From Lysobacteraceae bacterium CU05-9 (GTDB taxonomy: Bacteria > Pseudomonadota > Gammaproteobacteria > Xanthomonadales > Xanthomonadaceae), in assembly GCA_007556525.1 (NCBI GenBank), contig SWJS01000001.1, positions 278,346-342,345 on the forward strand: a stretch of 64,000 nt of DNA, written 5' to 3'. The notes beneath the pieces were generated by a model. That model was given only the letters and a program-made list of their open reading frames with translations, made no database searches and was not told the DNA's origin. The position numbers were made by a program, and so were the translations under genes. Shown one piece after another: positions 47,710-56,578 of this stretch. The number at the start of each line of letters is the position of its first letter. Within the stretch, counting starts at the first letter, position 1.

Positions 47710-48777
47710 TTGAATCTGACAGCAAAGAGCGGTCCGCCTGAGGCGGGTTACAAACGTGTACAACCGGTGTTCCGCGGCAGTGGCGGTGAGTATTTCGGCA
47801 TTTGGATTGTCAACGTACTGCTGACGATTCTGACCGTTGGAATCTACTCGGCGTGGGCGAAGGTTCGGCGCAAGCAGTATTTTTATTCGAATACCGAAAT
47901 TGCAGGGTCCACGTTTGAATACACCGGTGATCCGATTGCGATCCTGAAGGGCCGCATCATTGCATATGCCTTTGTCATTGCGATGGCGATCTCGTCGCGT
48001 TGGGATGTGCGAATTTATTTTGCGCTGGCGGCAGTATTGACACTGGTAATGCCGTGGCTGCTCGTCAAGTCTTTGCAGTTCAATGCACGAAACAGCTTGT
48101 GGCGTGGCATTTCATTCCATTTCCGTGGCGGCGTTTTTGACGCATACATCACGTATTACGCACTCGGCTTCGCGACGATTATGTCGGTAGGCTTGCTGTG
48201 GCCATTCTGGGTTTTGGAACAGCATAAATTCCTGGCATCCAATCATACGTTTGGTACGACGCCGTTCAAGTTCGACGCGTCTCCCGGGAAGTATTACAAG
48301 CACTTGCTCTTGCCGATCGTGCTCGGTGTGCTGGCATATGTCGCGTTGTTTGCACTGATTCTCTCAGTCAGTACGAGTGATGCGAGCAAGGACGCAAAGG
48401 ACGCCGTGGCCATTGTCGCTGTGTTCGCAGTTTTCCTGGTCTACATCGTTTTCCTCCTTCTGGGTATTTATTTGCAGGCTGTGCAGGCGAATTTGCTTTA
48501 CTCGCATACGCAAGTGGGCGATAACAAGTTGGTCAGCACTGTCGGCTTCTGGCGTTTGGCGTGGATCTACTTGAGCAATCTTGTTCTCGTAGTCGTCACA
48601 CTGGGACTTGCAACGCCATGGGCACAGATCCGACTTTTGAAGTATCGGTTGCAAAATTTTGCGATTGACACCCCAGGCAATCTGGATGAATTCGTCGCGG
48701 CGAGCGAACCATCCCGAAGTGCGATTGGCGAAGAGATTGCCAGCGCAATGGACTTCGGCATCGACATCAGCCTGTGA
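47710..48777 (+). CDS. DUF898 (YjgN-like) membrane protein, copy B
   Basis: The 355-residue product is a second DUF898 protein with the standard core GSGGEYFGIWIVNVLL, TVGIYSAWAKVRRKQYFYSNT and FEYTGDPIAILKGRIIAYA. It is clearly paralogous to copy A (shared IWIVN, SAWAKVRRKQYF, FEYTGDP, FNARN and TPWA motifs) but diverged along its length. The start is TTG 47710 with GAGGGG about 8 nt upstream. It is coupled to M48 copy B by a 1-nt overlap. Confidence 0.87.
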   Translation: MNLTAKSGPPEAGYKRVQPVFRGSGGEYFGIWIVNVLLTILTVGIYSAWAKVRRKQYFYSNTEIAGSTFEYTGDPIAILKGRIIAYAFVIAMAISSRWDVRIYFALAAVLTLVMPWLLVKSLQFNARNSLWRGISFHFRGGVFDAYITYYALGFATIMSVGLLWPFWVLEQHKFLASNHTFGTTPFKFDASPGKYYKHLLLPIVLGVLAYVALFALILSVSTSDASKDAKDAVAIVAVFAVFLVYIVFLLLGIYLQAVQANLLYSHTQVGDNKLVSTVGFWRLAWIYLSNLVLVVVTLGLATPWAQIRLLKYRLQNFAIDTPGNLDEFVAASEPSRSAIGEEIASAMDFGIDISL

Positions 48778-49841
48778 TGGACTTCCAAGGTACATGGACA
48801 CCGCTGGGAAGGGCGACTGCGCATCCTGCCATACTGCGCGTCGATTCGAATCGCGTTGAAATCCTTTGGGATGGTGCGACCGATGCGATTACCATTCCGC
48901 GAACTGACGTCGTATTGACAACCCCAATTGGTAAGACGAACCGCCGTCTTCGCGTCCCGAACTACGGTCAATTTGAAATGGCCGATTCACCCATGCTGCG
49001 GGATGCATTTCCGGAAGCACATCGTGGGTTTGAACATTGGGTTGATTGGATTGAACGTCGCAAGATGGCAATCCTTGCGGGTGTTGTGATTACGGCTTCG
49101 TCGGTATTGGCGTTTTTGTTTTTCGGCGTGCCTTACCTTGCGGACAGGATCGCAAGGCATATGCCGCACTCGTTGGAAGTGCAAGTCTCCGATCAAACAA
49201 TGAGTCTGCTCAATGCCATCGCATTGAAGCCAACGAAGGTTCCAAAGGATCAGCAAGACCGTCTACGCAAGCAATTTGACGCGATGGTTGCCGGAGAGCC
49301 TCGCGCGGATCAAATGAAACTCGGATTCGCGAGTGCGCCGAACGTAGGTCCAAATGCGTTTGCTTTGCCCGACGGCCGCTTGACGGTGACGGACGAATTG
49401 CTAACGGCGGTGAAGGGTGATGACGCGCAAGTGCTTGCCGTTCTGGCGCATGAGGCGGGTCATCACGTGCATTACCACGGCATGCGATCCTCGTTGGAGG
49501 ACCTGGGAATTGTCGGTGTGCTGAGTTTCTTCCTGGGCGATGTCACCGGAACTTCCGTGTTGGCTGCACTTCCGCCCGCGCTGATGCGCAGTCGTTTCTC
49601 GCGCGGACATGAGACGGAAGCTGATGATTACGCATTCATGTTGTTGCGCAAACGCTCAATTTCCCCTGCGAAATTCGCGGACGCGCTCACGGCAATCATT
49701 GGATACCGGAAACCATCCGAAACTGCCTCAGATACAGCAGAAGATGAGATTGGGCGCGAAATTGAGGAAAATTTAAGCTTCCTGAGCAGCCACCCGGCAC
49801 CCCAGGAACGCATTCGCAGGGCGCGTGAAGCGGCAGAGTAA
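48777..49841 (+). CDS. M48 family membrane metallopeptidase, copy B
   Basis: The 354-residue product has an N-terminal beta-rich segment ([17 protein letters not shown]), one membrane span (about 98-118) and an M48 domain with [12 protein letters not shown] (H225, E226, H229) and Glu279 in HETEAD. The C-terminal [13 protein letters not shown] motif follows the core without the long insertion of copy A. ATG 48777 shares its A with the preceding TGA; GTG 48774 is an alternative. Substrates are unknown, but coupling to a DUF898 protein in both copies suggests a joint membrane task. Confidence 0.87.
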   Translation: MDFQGTWTPLGRATAHPAILRVDSNRVEILWDGATDAITIPRTDVVLTTPIGKTNRRLRVPNYGQFEMADSPMLRDAFPEAHRGFEHWVDWIERRKMAILAGVVITASSVLAFLFFGVPYLADRIARHMPHSLEVQVSDQTMSLLNAIALKPTKVPKDQQDRLRKQFDAMVAGEPRADQMKLGFASAPNVGPNAFALPDGRLTVTDELLTAVKGDDAQVLAVLAHEAGHHVHYHGMRSSLEDLGIVGVLSFFLGDVTGTSVLAALPPALMRSRFSRGHETEADDYAFMLLRKRSISPAKFADALTAIIGYRKPSETASDTAEDEIGREIEENLSFLSSHPAPQERIRRAREAAE

Positions 49842-49869
49842 GGGGGTTTTCTTATGGAAAACAACCAGT

Positions 49870-49875
49870 TATAAT
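49870..49875 (+). promoter_or_regulatory. Likely -10 box of the rpsP operon
   Basis: TATAAT lies 55 nt before the rpsP start in the gap after the second M48 gene. No good -35 is visible at the standard distance. Confidence 0.5.
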
Positions 49876-49929
49876 GTTCGGCTTACCCCGTCATCCCGGC
49901 GGCTGGTCCTTTCACAGGAAATTGTACTA

Positions 49930-50193
49930 ATGGTCAAGATTCGACTGACCCGCGGCGGCGCGAAGAAGCGTCCGTTCTACCACATCATCGTTACCGACAG
50001 CCGTTCGGCTCGTGACGGCCGCAACATTGAGCGCGTTGGTTTTTATAACCCAGTTGCGCGCGGCAACGAGAAGAAAGTTGAAATGAACGTTGAGCGCATC
50101 AACCACTGGGTTTCCAATGGCGCACAAATGAGCGACAAGGTCGCTGTGCTGTTCAAGGAAACTTCGAAGGCTAACGCAGCAGAAGCTGCTTAA
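49930..50193 (+). CDS. rpsP: 30S ribosomal protein S16
   Basis: The 87-residue product is S16 ([20 protein letters not shown] at the N-terminus, [10 protein letters not shown]-like [11 protein letters not shown] in the middle). It binds 16S rRNA early in 30S assembly. ATG 49930 has AGGA upstream; the frame extends to 49825 but only as non-homologous sequence. It heads the standard rpsP-rimM-trmD-rplS order. Confidence 0.97.
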   Translation: MVKIRLTRGGAKKRPFYHIIVTDSRSARDGRNIERVGFYNPVARGNEKKVEMNVERINHWVSNGAQMSDKVAVLFKETSKANAAEAA

Positions 50194-50219
50194 GCTTTAG
50201 GTTGTATCGAACTCCTCTT

Positions 50220-50807
50220 ATGACGGGTTCCGAAGCAAATCCTCAAGGGCGTCTAATCCTGTTTGGCAGGGTCTTAGGCGCCCTTGGTCTTCGTGGCGAA
50301 CTGAAGATCGAATCCTATTCCGATCCGCGCCAAGCCATCTTCCGCTATCCGAACTGGATCCTCAAGCGCGGCGAGAAGACCACACCTGCCATCTCCCAAT
50401 CACAAGTTGCCTGGGTGCAAGATCTTTTGCGCACCGGTTCTGCTGAACTGCAGGGCGTGAAGGGAAAGGACAATGGCAAAAATATCATCGTCCGCTTCGA
50501 CGGCGTCGACGATCGCACCGAAGCCGAACGTTTGAACGGTTTGGACATCTACATTCCTCGCTCTGCATTGCCACCACCGCAACCCGATGAGTACTACTGG
50601 GTTGATTTGGAAGGCATGGATGTGGTGACGTTGGAAGGCATTTCCCTCGGCCGAATCAGTCATTTATTCGCCACCGGCGCCAACGATGTCATTGCCGTGC
50701 GTGATGATTCGCGCGAACGGTTGATTCCATTTGTGCAGCCGCAGTTCGTGACCAAGATTGATTTTGACGCGAACACCATGACGGTGGATTGGGATCCGGA
50801 GTTCTGA
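50220..50807 (+). CDS. rimM: 16S rRNA processing protein RimM
   Basis: The product, about 195 residues from ATG 50220, has the RimM N-terminal barrel ([19 protein letters not shown]) and the C-terminal PRC-type domain ([23 protein letters not shown]). It helps mature the 30S head and binds S19. TTG 50202 is an alternative in-frame start. Neither start has a strong ribosome-binding site, so translation may depend on rpsP coupling. Confidence 0.94.
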   Translation: MTGSEANPQGRLILFGRVLGALGLRGELKIESYSDPRQAIFRYPNWILKRGEKTTPAISQSQVAWVQDLLRTGSAELQGVKGKDNGKNIIVRFDGVDDRTEAERLNGLDIYIPRSALPPPQPDEYYWVDLEGMDVVTLEGISLGRISHLFATGANDVIAVRDDSRERLIPFVQPQFVTKIDFDANTMTVDWDPEF

Positions 50808-50809
50808 CG

Positions 50810-51556
50810 ATGATGCGCATTGATTGCATCACGTTGTTTCCCGAATTGATTGAAGCGAACATTTCTGCGGGCATTCTCGGTCGCGCCGTTGAGCGTGGCT
50901 TGCTTGAATGCCACACGTGGAATCCGCGTGATTTTGCGAGCGGCAACTATCGTCGTGTGGATGACAAAACTGCGGGCGGCGGCCCCGGCATGGTCATGAT
51001 GATTGAACCTTTGCGCGAGACGTTGAAGGCAATCGATGCTGCGGTTCCTGCGTCGAAGCACGTGATTTATTTCTCGCCGCAAGGAAAGCAACTGACGCAG
51101 AAGCGCGTTCGCGAACTCGCCGCAATGCCGAATTTGGTTTTGCTATGTGGTCGCTACGAAGGTGTTGATGAGCGCGTGTTGCACCACGTCGTTGATGAAG
51201 AAATTTCGCTCGGTGATTTCGTGCTGAGTGGTGGTGAGTTGGCGGCGGCTGTTTTGATCGATGCGGTGACGCGCGTGCAAGACGGTGCATTGAATGATGC
51301 GGAGTCCGCGACGAACGACAGTTTCGAAGATGGTTTGCTCGATCATCCGCACTTCACGAAGCCAAATGAGGACGAGTGGGGCAGCATTCCCGAAGTCCTG
51401 CTCGGCGGGAATCACAAGGAAATCGCGCGCTGGAGACGCAAGCAGCAGCTCGGCCGGACGGCGCTGAGAAGGCCTGATTTGCTCGCGGAAATGTCCCTGA
51501 GTGCGGCGGATCAGGGGTTATTGGCGGAATTTTTGGCCGAAAATACGTCAAATTGA
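50810..51556 (+). CDS. trmD: tRNA (guanine-N1)-methyltransferase TrmD
   Basis: The 248-residue product methylates G37 of tRNAs. The trefoil-knot SAM site is in [15 protein letters not shown] and [35 protein letters not shown] is the usual N-terminus. ATG 50810 has GGAG about 8 nt upstream and lies 3 nt after the rimM stop. The stop codon is embedded in a perfect palindrome. Confidence 0.97.
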   Translation: MMRIDCITLFPELIEANISAGILGRAVERGLLECHTWNPRDFASGNYRRVDDKTAGGGPGMVMMIEPLRETLKAIDAAVPASKHVIYFSPQGKQLTQKRVRELAAMPNLVLLCGRYEGVDERVLHHVVDEEISLGDFVLSGGELAAAVLIDAVTRVQDGALNDAESATNDSFEDGLLDHPHFTKPNEDEWGSIPEVLLGGNHKEIARWRRKQQLGRTALRRPDLLAEMSLSAADQGLLAEFLAENTSN

Positions 51557-51560
51557 CGTA
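51544..51560. repeat. 17-nt perfect palindrome over the trmD stop
   Basis: TACGTCAA and TTGACGTA flank a single A; the TGA stop of trmD lies in the right half. The rplS promoter -35 begins 6 nt further on. No U-tract follows directly. Confidence 0.6.
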
Positions 51561-51565
51561 AGTAG

Positions 51566-51594
51566 TTGTTTTCGCAATGAAATCGCCCTAAAAT
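51566..51594 (+). promoter_or_regulatory. rplS: Sigma-70 promoter for rplS
   Basis: TTGTTT (51566-51571) and TAAAAT (51589-51594) are separated by exactly 17 nt, giving a good housekeeping promoter. It leaves a leader of about 85 nt before rplS. This allows L19 to be made apart from rpsP-rimM-trmD. Confidence 0.75.
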
Positions 51595-51684
51595 ATTGGG
51601 CTCACTGTAACACCCATAAACTTTAAGCCAGATCTGGGTCTTCGGCACTCGGGATCGACAACATATAGAAATAGGCAGACTCTC

Positions 51685-52104
51685 ATGTCATTGAATGTTC
51701 TTTTGCAAGAATTCGAAGCAGCGCAACAAGTGCGCAAGCTCCCACAATTTGCCCAAGGCGACACCGTTGTGGTGAACGTCAAGGTCAAGGAAGGTAACCG
51801 CGAACGCGTCCAGGCGTACGAAGGCGTTGTCATCGCCCTCAAGAATGCCGGTCTGAACTCGTCGTTCACCGTCCGCAAGATTTCGCACGGCTACGGCGTT
51901 GAGCGCGTTTTCCAAACGCACAGCCCAACCATCGACTCCGTCGTTGTGAAGCGCCGCGGTAAGGTCCGTGCAGCTAAGCTGTACTACCTGCGTGGTCTGG
52001 AAGGCCGCAAGGCACGCATCAAGGAAGACTTGGCAGGCGCCGCTAAGGCTAAGCTGTTGGCTAAGGAAGCCGCAGCCGCTGAGAAGGCAGCCGCAGCTGA
52101 GTAA
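51685..52104 (+). CDS. rplS: 50S ribosomal protein L19
   Basis: The 139-residue product is L19 ([40 protein letters not shown]). The C-terminal tail is longer than in Escherichia coli and rich in Ala, Lys and Glu, a common feature in this family of bacteria. It has its own promoter and a hairpin terminator. Confidence 0.97.
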   Translation: MSLNVLLQEFEAAQQVRKLPQFAQGDTVVVNVKVKEGNRERVQAYEGVVIALKNAGLNSSFTVRKISHGYGVERVFQTHSPTIDSVVVKRRGKVRAAKLYYLRGLEGRKARIKEDLAGAAKAKLLAKEAAAAEKAAAAE

Positions 52105-52130
52105 TCGTTGCGTTGTTTTTGAGCAATTCG

Positions 52131-52158
52131 AACGGTCGTCCTCTGTGGCGACCGTTTT
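52131..52158 (+). terminator. Terminator after rplS
   Basis: A perfect 8-bp stem AACGGTCG/CGACCGTT with a 10-nt loop is followed by a short T-run (TTTTGCATTT), 27 nt after the rplS stop and just before hslR. Confidence 0.75.
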
Positions 52159-52167
52159 GCATTTGAC

Positions 52168-52563
52168 ATGACTGAATCCGAATCCATCCGCCTCGATTTG
52201 TGGTTGTGGGCGACGCGCTTCTTCAAGACGCGCTCCTTGGCCAAAACTGCGATCCAAACCGGCAAGGTCCTAGTCAACGGTGACCGTGTCAAGCCGTCAC
52301 GTTCGGTGAAAGTTGGCGACTCTCTCGTCGTCACCCGTGGCGTTGAAACATTCCATGTTGTTGTTGCGGGGTTGCTCGAGAAGCGGGCGGCTTATGTCGT
52401 TGCGTCTACGATGTATGTGGAATCGGCGGAATCCATCGCTGCTCGCGAGATTGCGCGTGCCGAGTTGCGTGCGTCGGCGACTGGTTATCGTGCGCCGGAG
52501 ACGAAGCCGGACAAGCGTGCGCGACGGTTGATTCGCGCTCTTGGCGACATTGATGCTCTGTGA
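52168..52563 (+). CDS. hslR: Heat-shock protein Hsp15 (S4 domain)
   Basis: The 131-residue product has the S4 RNA-binding signature RLDLWLWATRFFKTRSLA, then GKVLVNGDRVKPSRSVKVGD, and a basic C-terminus (KPDKRARRLIRAL). Hsp15 rescues blocked 50S subunits carrying nascent chains. The context next to ribosomal genes fits. It converges on fdhD across a hairpin. Confidence 0.92.
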   Translation: MTESESIRLDLWLWATRFFKTRSLAKTAIQTGKVLVNGDRVKPSRSVKVGDSLVVTRGVETFHVVVAGLLEKRAAYVVASTMYVESAESIAAREIARAELRASATGYRAPETKPDKRARRLIRALGDIDAL

Positions 52564-52568
52564 GTCCG

Positions 52569-52628
52569 AGTATGAGTTAGAGGAGTGAGTCCGCGCTTTC
52601 ACTCACTGGTCTAACTCCAACTCATACT
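52569..52628. repeat. Long inverted repeat of hexamer-like units between hslR and fdhD
   Basis: The left arm 52569-52590 (GAGTAT, GAGTTA, GAGGAG units, then TGAGT) pairs imperfectly with the right arm 52601-52628. That arm begins ACTCACT and contains AACTC twice, six nt apart. The right arm is about 6 nt longer, as if one unit had been gained. It overlaps the fdhD stop and lies between convergent genes. Confidence 0.75.
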
Positions 52629-53413
52629 TGCGTCACGCGTTCCGCGTGCGCGTAGATGTTAAAGCGACCGTCTCGTGCGAATGCCACGAGGCACAAGTTA
52701 CCGGACGCCGCAATATCCACCGCGAGCGCAGTCGGCGCAGAGATCGCAACAAGTAGGCCGATGCCGCATCGGATCACTTTGGATACCATCTCGTAGCTTG
52801 CGCGGCTCGTCACAACGACGAACCCAGCCTGCGAATCGAAATCCGATGCGAGTAGGGCACCTAGCAACTTGTCCAATGCGTTATGACGCCCGACATCTTC
52901 CCTCACTAACAAAATTTTACCAGAGCGTGAAACCCATGCCGCAGCATGTGATGAACCCGTTTCCGAGTTCACTTCCTGGTTTGCACGCAATGCGGCGAGT
53001 GAGGATGAAATCGCATCAACCATGAATGCCGTTGATGAAGGTACCTGCGGCCACTGATGCACCGCATCTTCCAACGTACGCGCGCCGCATAAGCCGCAGC
53101 CGCTCCTTGAGGGCAACAAGCGAGCGGACATATCGTCAGCAACAACAGCAGTGACATCCGCGATGAAGCCTTCCAGCACAGACGATATGTCGATCGAGGA
53201 AATGTCCGCGACGGATTCGATGAGTCCTTCCGTAATCGCGAATCCGCGAACGAGATCGTCCAATGACGACGGCGTTGCCATCATCACTGCGAACGGCTCG
53301 CCATTGAAGCGCACTTCAACGGGCGCTTCGGCAATCAGCGAATCTTCACGCGCTAACGAACGATCGTCAACAACTTCGATGACCGGCCGCCGCGCGATTG
53401 ATTCATTGCGCAT
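52622..53413 (-). CDS. fdhD: Formate dehydrogenase sulfurtransferase FdhD
   Basis: The product, about 263 residues from ATG 53413, is FdhD, which passes sulfur to the molybdenum cofactor of formate dehydrogenase-type enzymes. The sulfur-carrying CxxC is in SGCGLCGAR. EDVGRHNALDKLLGA is the family signature. ATG 53413 overlaps the upstream molybdoenzyme gene by 11 nt; GTG 53428 is a possible longer start. The direct coupling to the FdhF/YdeP-like gene indicates that enzyme as its target. Confidence 0.94.
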   Translation of the reverse strand: MRNESIARRPVIEVVDDRSLAREDSLIAEAPVEVRFNGEPFAVMMATPSSLDDLVRGFAITEGLIESVADISSIDISSVLEGFIADVTAVVADDMSARLLPSRSGCGLCGARTLEDAVHQWPQVPSSTAFMVDAISSSLAALRANQEVNSETGSSHAAAWVSRSGKILLVREDVGRHNALDKLLGALLASDFDSQAGFVVVTSRASYEMVSKVIRCGIGLLVAISAPTALAVDIAASGNLCLVAFARDGRFNIYAHAERVTQV

Positions 53414-55718
53414 AGTTCGCTTCGACACCCGGAGCGGATGCCTTGATGCGGACTGGGATGGATTTGTAGCTTGGCGTGCCGGATTGACGGTCGAAATTTT
53501 CCAGGGAGATCAAGCCGTTGCCTTCCGGATAATACATCGCGACCGAACCTTCGGAAAGGCCGAATGGTACACAAACAAAACCGCGGACGGCGCGACCATT
53601 CGGAGTACCATCGGGCAATGCGCCTTCCACGTCAATGCGTTGACCTTCCGACAATCCGAGTCGTTTCATGTCATCGGGATTGAGGAACACGATGTCGCGC
53701 TGACCGAAGACACCGCGGTAACGATCGTCGAGACCGTAGATCGTCGTGTTGTATTGATCGTGCGAACGAACAGTCGTCAGTGTCAGCACATCATCGGACG
53801 CAGCAGGGTCTTCGTTCAAACCTTCAACGACGAGGAATTGTGCTTTGCCACTCGCGGTATCCCACTTGCGGATGCGCGCACTGTTGGGCAATGGGAAACC
53901 GCCGGGCACACGAATGCGTTCGTTGAATCTTTCAAAAATCGGAAACACCGCTTCAATGTCATCGCGAATCCGGTCATAGTTGGCGACTTTGTGCATCCAG
54001 TCGACTTTTGTTTGAGGCAAAGAAGCTTGCGCCAAGCGAGCAACAATCCAAGGCTCCGAACGGCAATGTTCCGATGCAGGATCAAGACGGCCTTCGGAGG
54101 CGTGCACCATCGACATCGAGTCTTCGACGGTGACCGATTGCGGACCGTCTTCCTGGATATCGCGTTCAGTGCGGCCGAGGCATGGCAGCAAATACATCTG
54201 TTTCACAGGGATTAAATGCGAACGGTTGAGTTTCGTCGCGATGTGCACGGCGAGATCAAGATTGTGCATCGCAGGGTAGGTCGCTTGCGGATCGGGCATC
54301 GCGACAGCGAGATTTCCGCCGAGGCAGATCAATGCTTTTGACCGGCCATCTTTAATTGCATGCACCGTTGCAACGGCGTCATGTCCATGCTCAGGCGGCG
54401 TCTCAATGCCGAAGCGTGAGCGAATGCCGTCGATCAAAGCAGCGTTCGGTTTCTCGGTGATGCCAACCGTGCGATCACCTTGCACGTTGGAGTGACCGCG
54501 TAACGGACAGATGCCCGCGCCGGGTTTACCGATGTTTCCGCGCATCAACAATAGATTCGCAATCTGCTGCACATTCTCGGTGCCGTGGCGATGCTGCGTG
54601 ATGCCCATGCCGTAGCAGACGATGACGTTTTCGGCGGCGGCGTAAATCCGTGCGGCGGTATCGATCTCATCGCGCGTCAAACCCGAATGCATTTCGATAT
54701 CGGTCCACGAGGTCGCACGCAAGTCTGCAACCACCTTGTCAAAACCAACCGTATGCTCCGCAATGAACGCGTGATCAATGATGCCCTTGTCGGGGGCTGC
54801 TTCGTCCATTTCGACGAGCGTTTTCATCATGCCTTTCAACACCGCAACGTCACCGCCAATGCGCGGACGGTAATACGTCGAAGCGATTTGCACGGGATTG
54901 TTCGTCAACATTTCGACAGGATGCTGTGGCGACACGAAACGTTGCAATCCACGTTCGGGCAGGGGATTTAGGACGACGATTGGTTTTTTGCGCAGTGACA
55001 CTTCACGCAACGTGCTCAACATGCGCGGATGGTTCGTGCCAGGATTGTGCCCGATACAAAACACCGCATCCGCATACTCAAAATCTTCCAGCGACACCGT
55101 GCCCTTACCAACACCCAACGACTGCGGCAGTCCAACGCTCGTCGCTTCGTGGCACATATTCGAGCAATCGGGGAAGTTGTTGGTCCCAAACTCGCGCGCA
55201 TACAACTGATACAAAAACGCCGCCTCATTCGACGCACGTCCGGACGTATAGAACTCCGCCGTATTCGGATCCTTCAGCGACTGCATCGCCGCGCCGATTT
55301 CTTCAATCGCTTGATCCCACGAGACTTCAACATACTTATCCGATGCTGGATCGTACTTCATCGGATGTGTGAGTCTGCCTTCATCTTCGAGTGCGTAATC
55401 GCTCCAGTCCCACAATTCGCTCAGGGTGTGCGACCCAAAAAACTCCGGCGTCGTCCTCTTAGTCGTCGCTTCCCACGACACGGCTTTCGCGCCGTTCTCG
55501 CAAAACTCAAACGAAGACGTGTGCTTCGGGTCCGGCCATGCGCAACCCGGGCAATCGAAACCAGTTGGCTGATTCGTGCGAAGCAGTGCTTCCGAAGAAC
55601 GCGTCACCGCCATTTGACCGCGCAGCGCAGTCGCGACCGCCTTCAATGCACCCCAACCACCGGCGGGTCCTTTGTAAGGCTCAATGTGGCCGTGATCCTG
55701 ATCGTCGTGCTCTGACAT
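53403..55718 (-). CDS. FdhF/YdeP family molybdopterin oxidoreductase
   Basis: The 771-residue product is a molybdopterin-guanine-dinucleotide oxidoreductase of the YdeP branch. It has DCPGCAWPDP at the N-terminal Fe-S region, NFPDCSNMCHEATS, CIGHNPGTNHPRM, and a C-terminal cofactor-binding domain (TVRSHDQYNTTIYG, YYPEGNGLISLENFD). YdeP relatives are linked to acid resistance and formate chemistry; the true substrate is not established. fdhD directly downstream supports a sulfurated Mo cofactor. No separate beta or gamma subunit is encoded nearby. Confidence 0.9.
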   Translation of the reverse strand: MSEHDDQDHGHIEPYKGPAGGWGALKAVATALRGQMAVTRSSEALLRTNQPTGFDCPGCAWPDPKHTSSFEFCENGAKAVSWEATTKRTTPEFFGSHTLSELWDWSDYALEDEGRLTHPMKYDPASDKYVEVSWDQAIEEIGAAMQSLKDPNTAEFYTSGRASNEAAFLYQLYAREFGTNNFPDCSNMCHEATSVGLPQSLGVGKGTVSLEDFEYADAVFCIGHNPGTNHPRMLSTLREVSLRKKPIVVLNPLPERGLQRFVSPQHPVEMLTNNPVQIASTYYRPRIGGDVAVLKGMMKTLVEMDEAAPDKGIIDHAFIAEHTVGFDKVVADLRATSWTDIEMHSGLTRDEIDTAARIYAAAENVIVCYGMGITQHRHGTENVQQIANLLLMRGNIGKPGAGICPLRGHSNVQGDRTVGITEKPNAALIDGIRSRFGIETPPEHGHDAVATVHAIKDGRSKALICLGGNLAVAMPDPQATYPAMHNLDLAVHIATKLNRSHLIPVKQMYLLPCLGRTERDIQEDGPQSVTVEDSMSMVHASEGRLDPASEHCRSEPWIVARLAQASLPQTKVDWMHKVANYDRIRDDIEAVFPIFERFNERIRVPGGFPLPNSARIRKWDTASGKAQFLVVEGLNEDPAASDDVLTLTTVRSHDQYNTTIYGLDDRYRGVFGQRDIVFLNPDDMKRLGLSEGQRIDVEGALPDGTPNGRAVRGFVCVPFGLSEGSVAMYYPEGNGLISLENFDRQSGTPSYKSIPVRIKASAPGVEANYAQ

Positions 55719-55775
55719 TCCGAAACTCCGCGTTCAATCGATGCAACCAGTTTAACAACCTTGTCAAATCCCCAC

Positions 55776-55807
55776 AAAAAAAGCCGCATCCCTCAAGGAC
55801 ACGGCTT
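55776..55807 (-). terminator. Terminator downstream of the DUF937 gene
   Basis: The stem AAGCCG/CGGCTT, with an inner TCC/GGA pair, gives on the minus strand a hairpin followed by seven T residues. It lies 24 bp after the DUF937 stop and upstream of the molybdoenzyme gene. Confidence 0.85.
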
Positions 55808-55830
55808 CTTTTGTTTGCGTTGCGTGAGCT

Positions 55831-56454
55831 TTAGCTCTTCAAAAACTTCGCCGCTGCCGACAGTGCATCGCCAATTCCGAGTTGGCCGTCACCGTCCTGA
55901 TCCAAGAGGCCTTCGAGCAGACCGCCGCCGACGCCACCTTGTTGTTGGATCGTCTGACGCTCTTGACCCAGCACGCTTTGGAGCGCAGCAGGCGACGCTT
56001 GTTGCTGGCCGCCGAAGAAGCGCTTAGCCAAATATGCCATCACCATTGGTGCCAAAATTTGCATCAACATGCGCGTTTGCGGCGAGTTCAAGCCGGTCGC
56101 TGCGCCGAGACCTTGTTCTGCCGATGCTTGCTTGTTGCCGAAGATGTGACCGAGAATCGCAGGCGCTGCCGCAGCTGCCATCGCAGCTTGTGCGTTACCA
56201 CCGCCTTGACCACCACCCAAAACTGCACCGAGCACCGAGCCTAGGTCCAGGCCTTGGTGATCGCGTTGCAATGCGCCGAACAGCGACTCTGCGCCTTGTG
56301 GCTGCGCTGCGTTCTGGCCCAGTGCGCCGAGAATCATCGGGAGTGCCGCGCCAATGGCGCTCTGCGCGGTCGAAGGATCGACGCCGAGTTGTTGCGAAAC
56401 TTGTTGTACTTGCGAGCCGGTGAGTTGGCCGAGAAGGTCGTTGACGAGATCCAT
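55831..56454 (-). CDS. DUF937 (YidB-like) protein
   Basis: The 207-residue product belongs to the DUF937 family. Its N-terminus is typical (LVNDLLGQLTGSQVQQVSQQ, then GAALPMILGALGQNA), with Gly/Gln/Ala-rich middle sections. Near the C-terminus DQDGDGQLGIGD has the spacing of an EF-hand calcium loop. No signal peptide is seen. Function unknown. It is a single-gene unit with its own terminator. Confidence 0.82.
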   Translation of the reverse strand: MDLVNDLLGQLTGSQVQQVSQQLGVDPSTAQSAIGAALPMILGALGQNAAQPQGAESLFGALQRDHQGLDLGSVLGAVLGGGQGGGNAQAAMAAAAAPAILGHIFGNKQASAEQGLGAATGLNSPQTRMLMQILAPMVMAYLAKRFFGGQQQASPAALQSVLGQERQTIQQQGGVGGGLLEGLLDQDGDGQLGIGDALSAAAKFLKS

Positions 56455-56490
56455 GCTTTTGAGTTCCTATGAATTGAAAGAATGCGGCAA

Positions 56491-56536
56491 AGGTAAAAGG
56501 TAAGGGCAATTAGCTATGAGCCTTTACCTCTTACCT
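56491..56536. repeat. Heptamer-built hairpin downstream of mutS
   Basis: Left arm AGGTAAAAGGTAAGGGC (56491-56507) and right arm GCCTTTACCTCTTACCT (56520-56536) match at 15 of 17 positions; one of the two exceptions can pair as G-T. Each arm has two heptamers in tandem (AGGTAAA, AGGTAAG). The loop is 12 nt. It lies past the mutS stop and before the DUF937 start on the minus strand. Confidence 0.8.
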
Positions 56537-56578
56537 AGCTTCAGCCCGCCAGGGCTAGAAGTGAAGTATTTCACAGTT

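Noticed and set aside
51595-51684. L19 leader RNA element in the rplS 5' region
   Set aside because: I could not find a convincing conserved fold by eye; the region is only an 85-nt leader with weak pairings.
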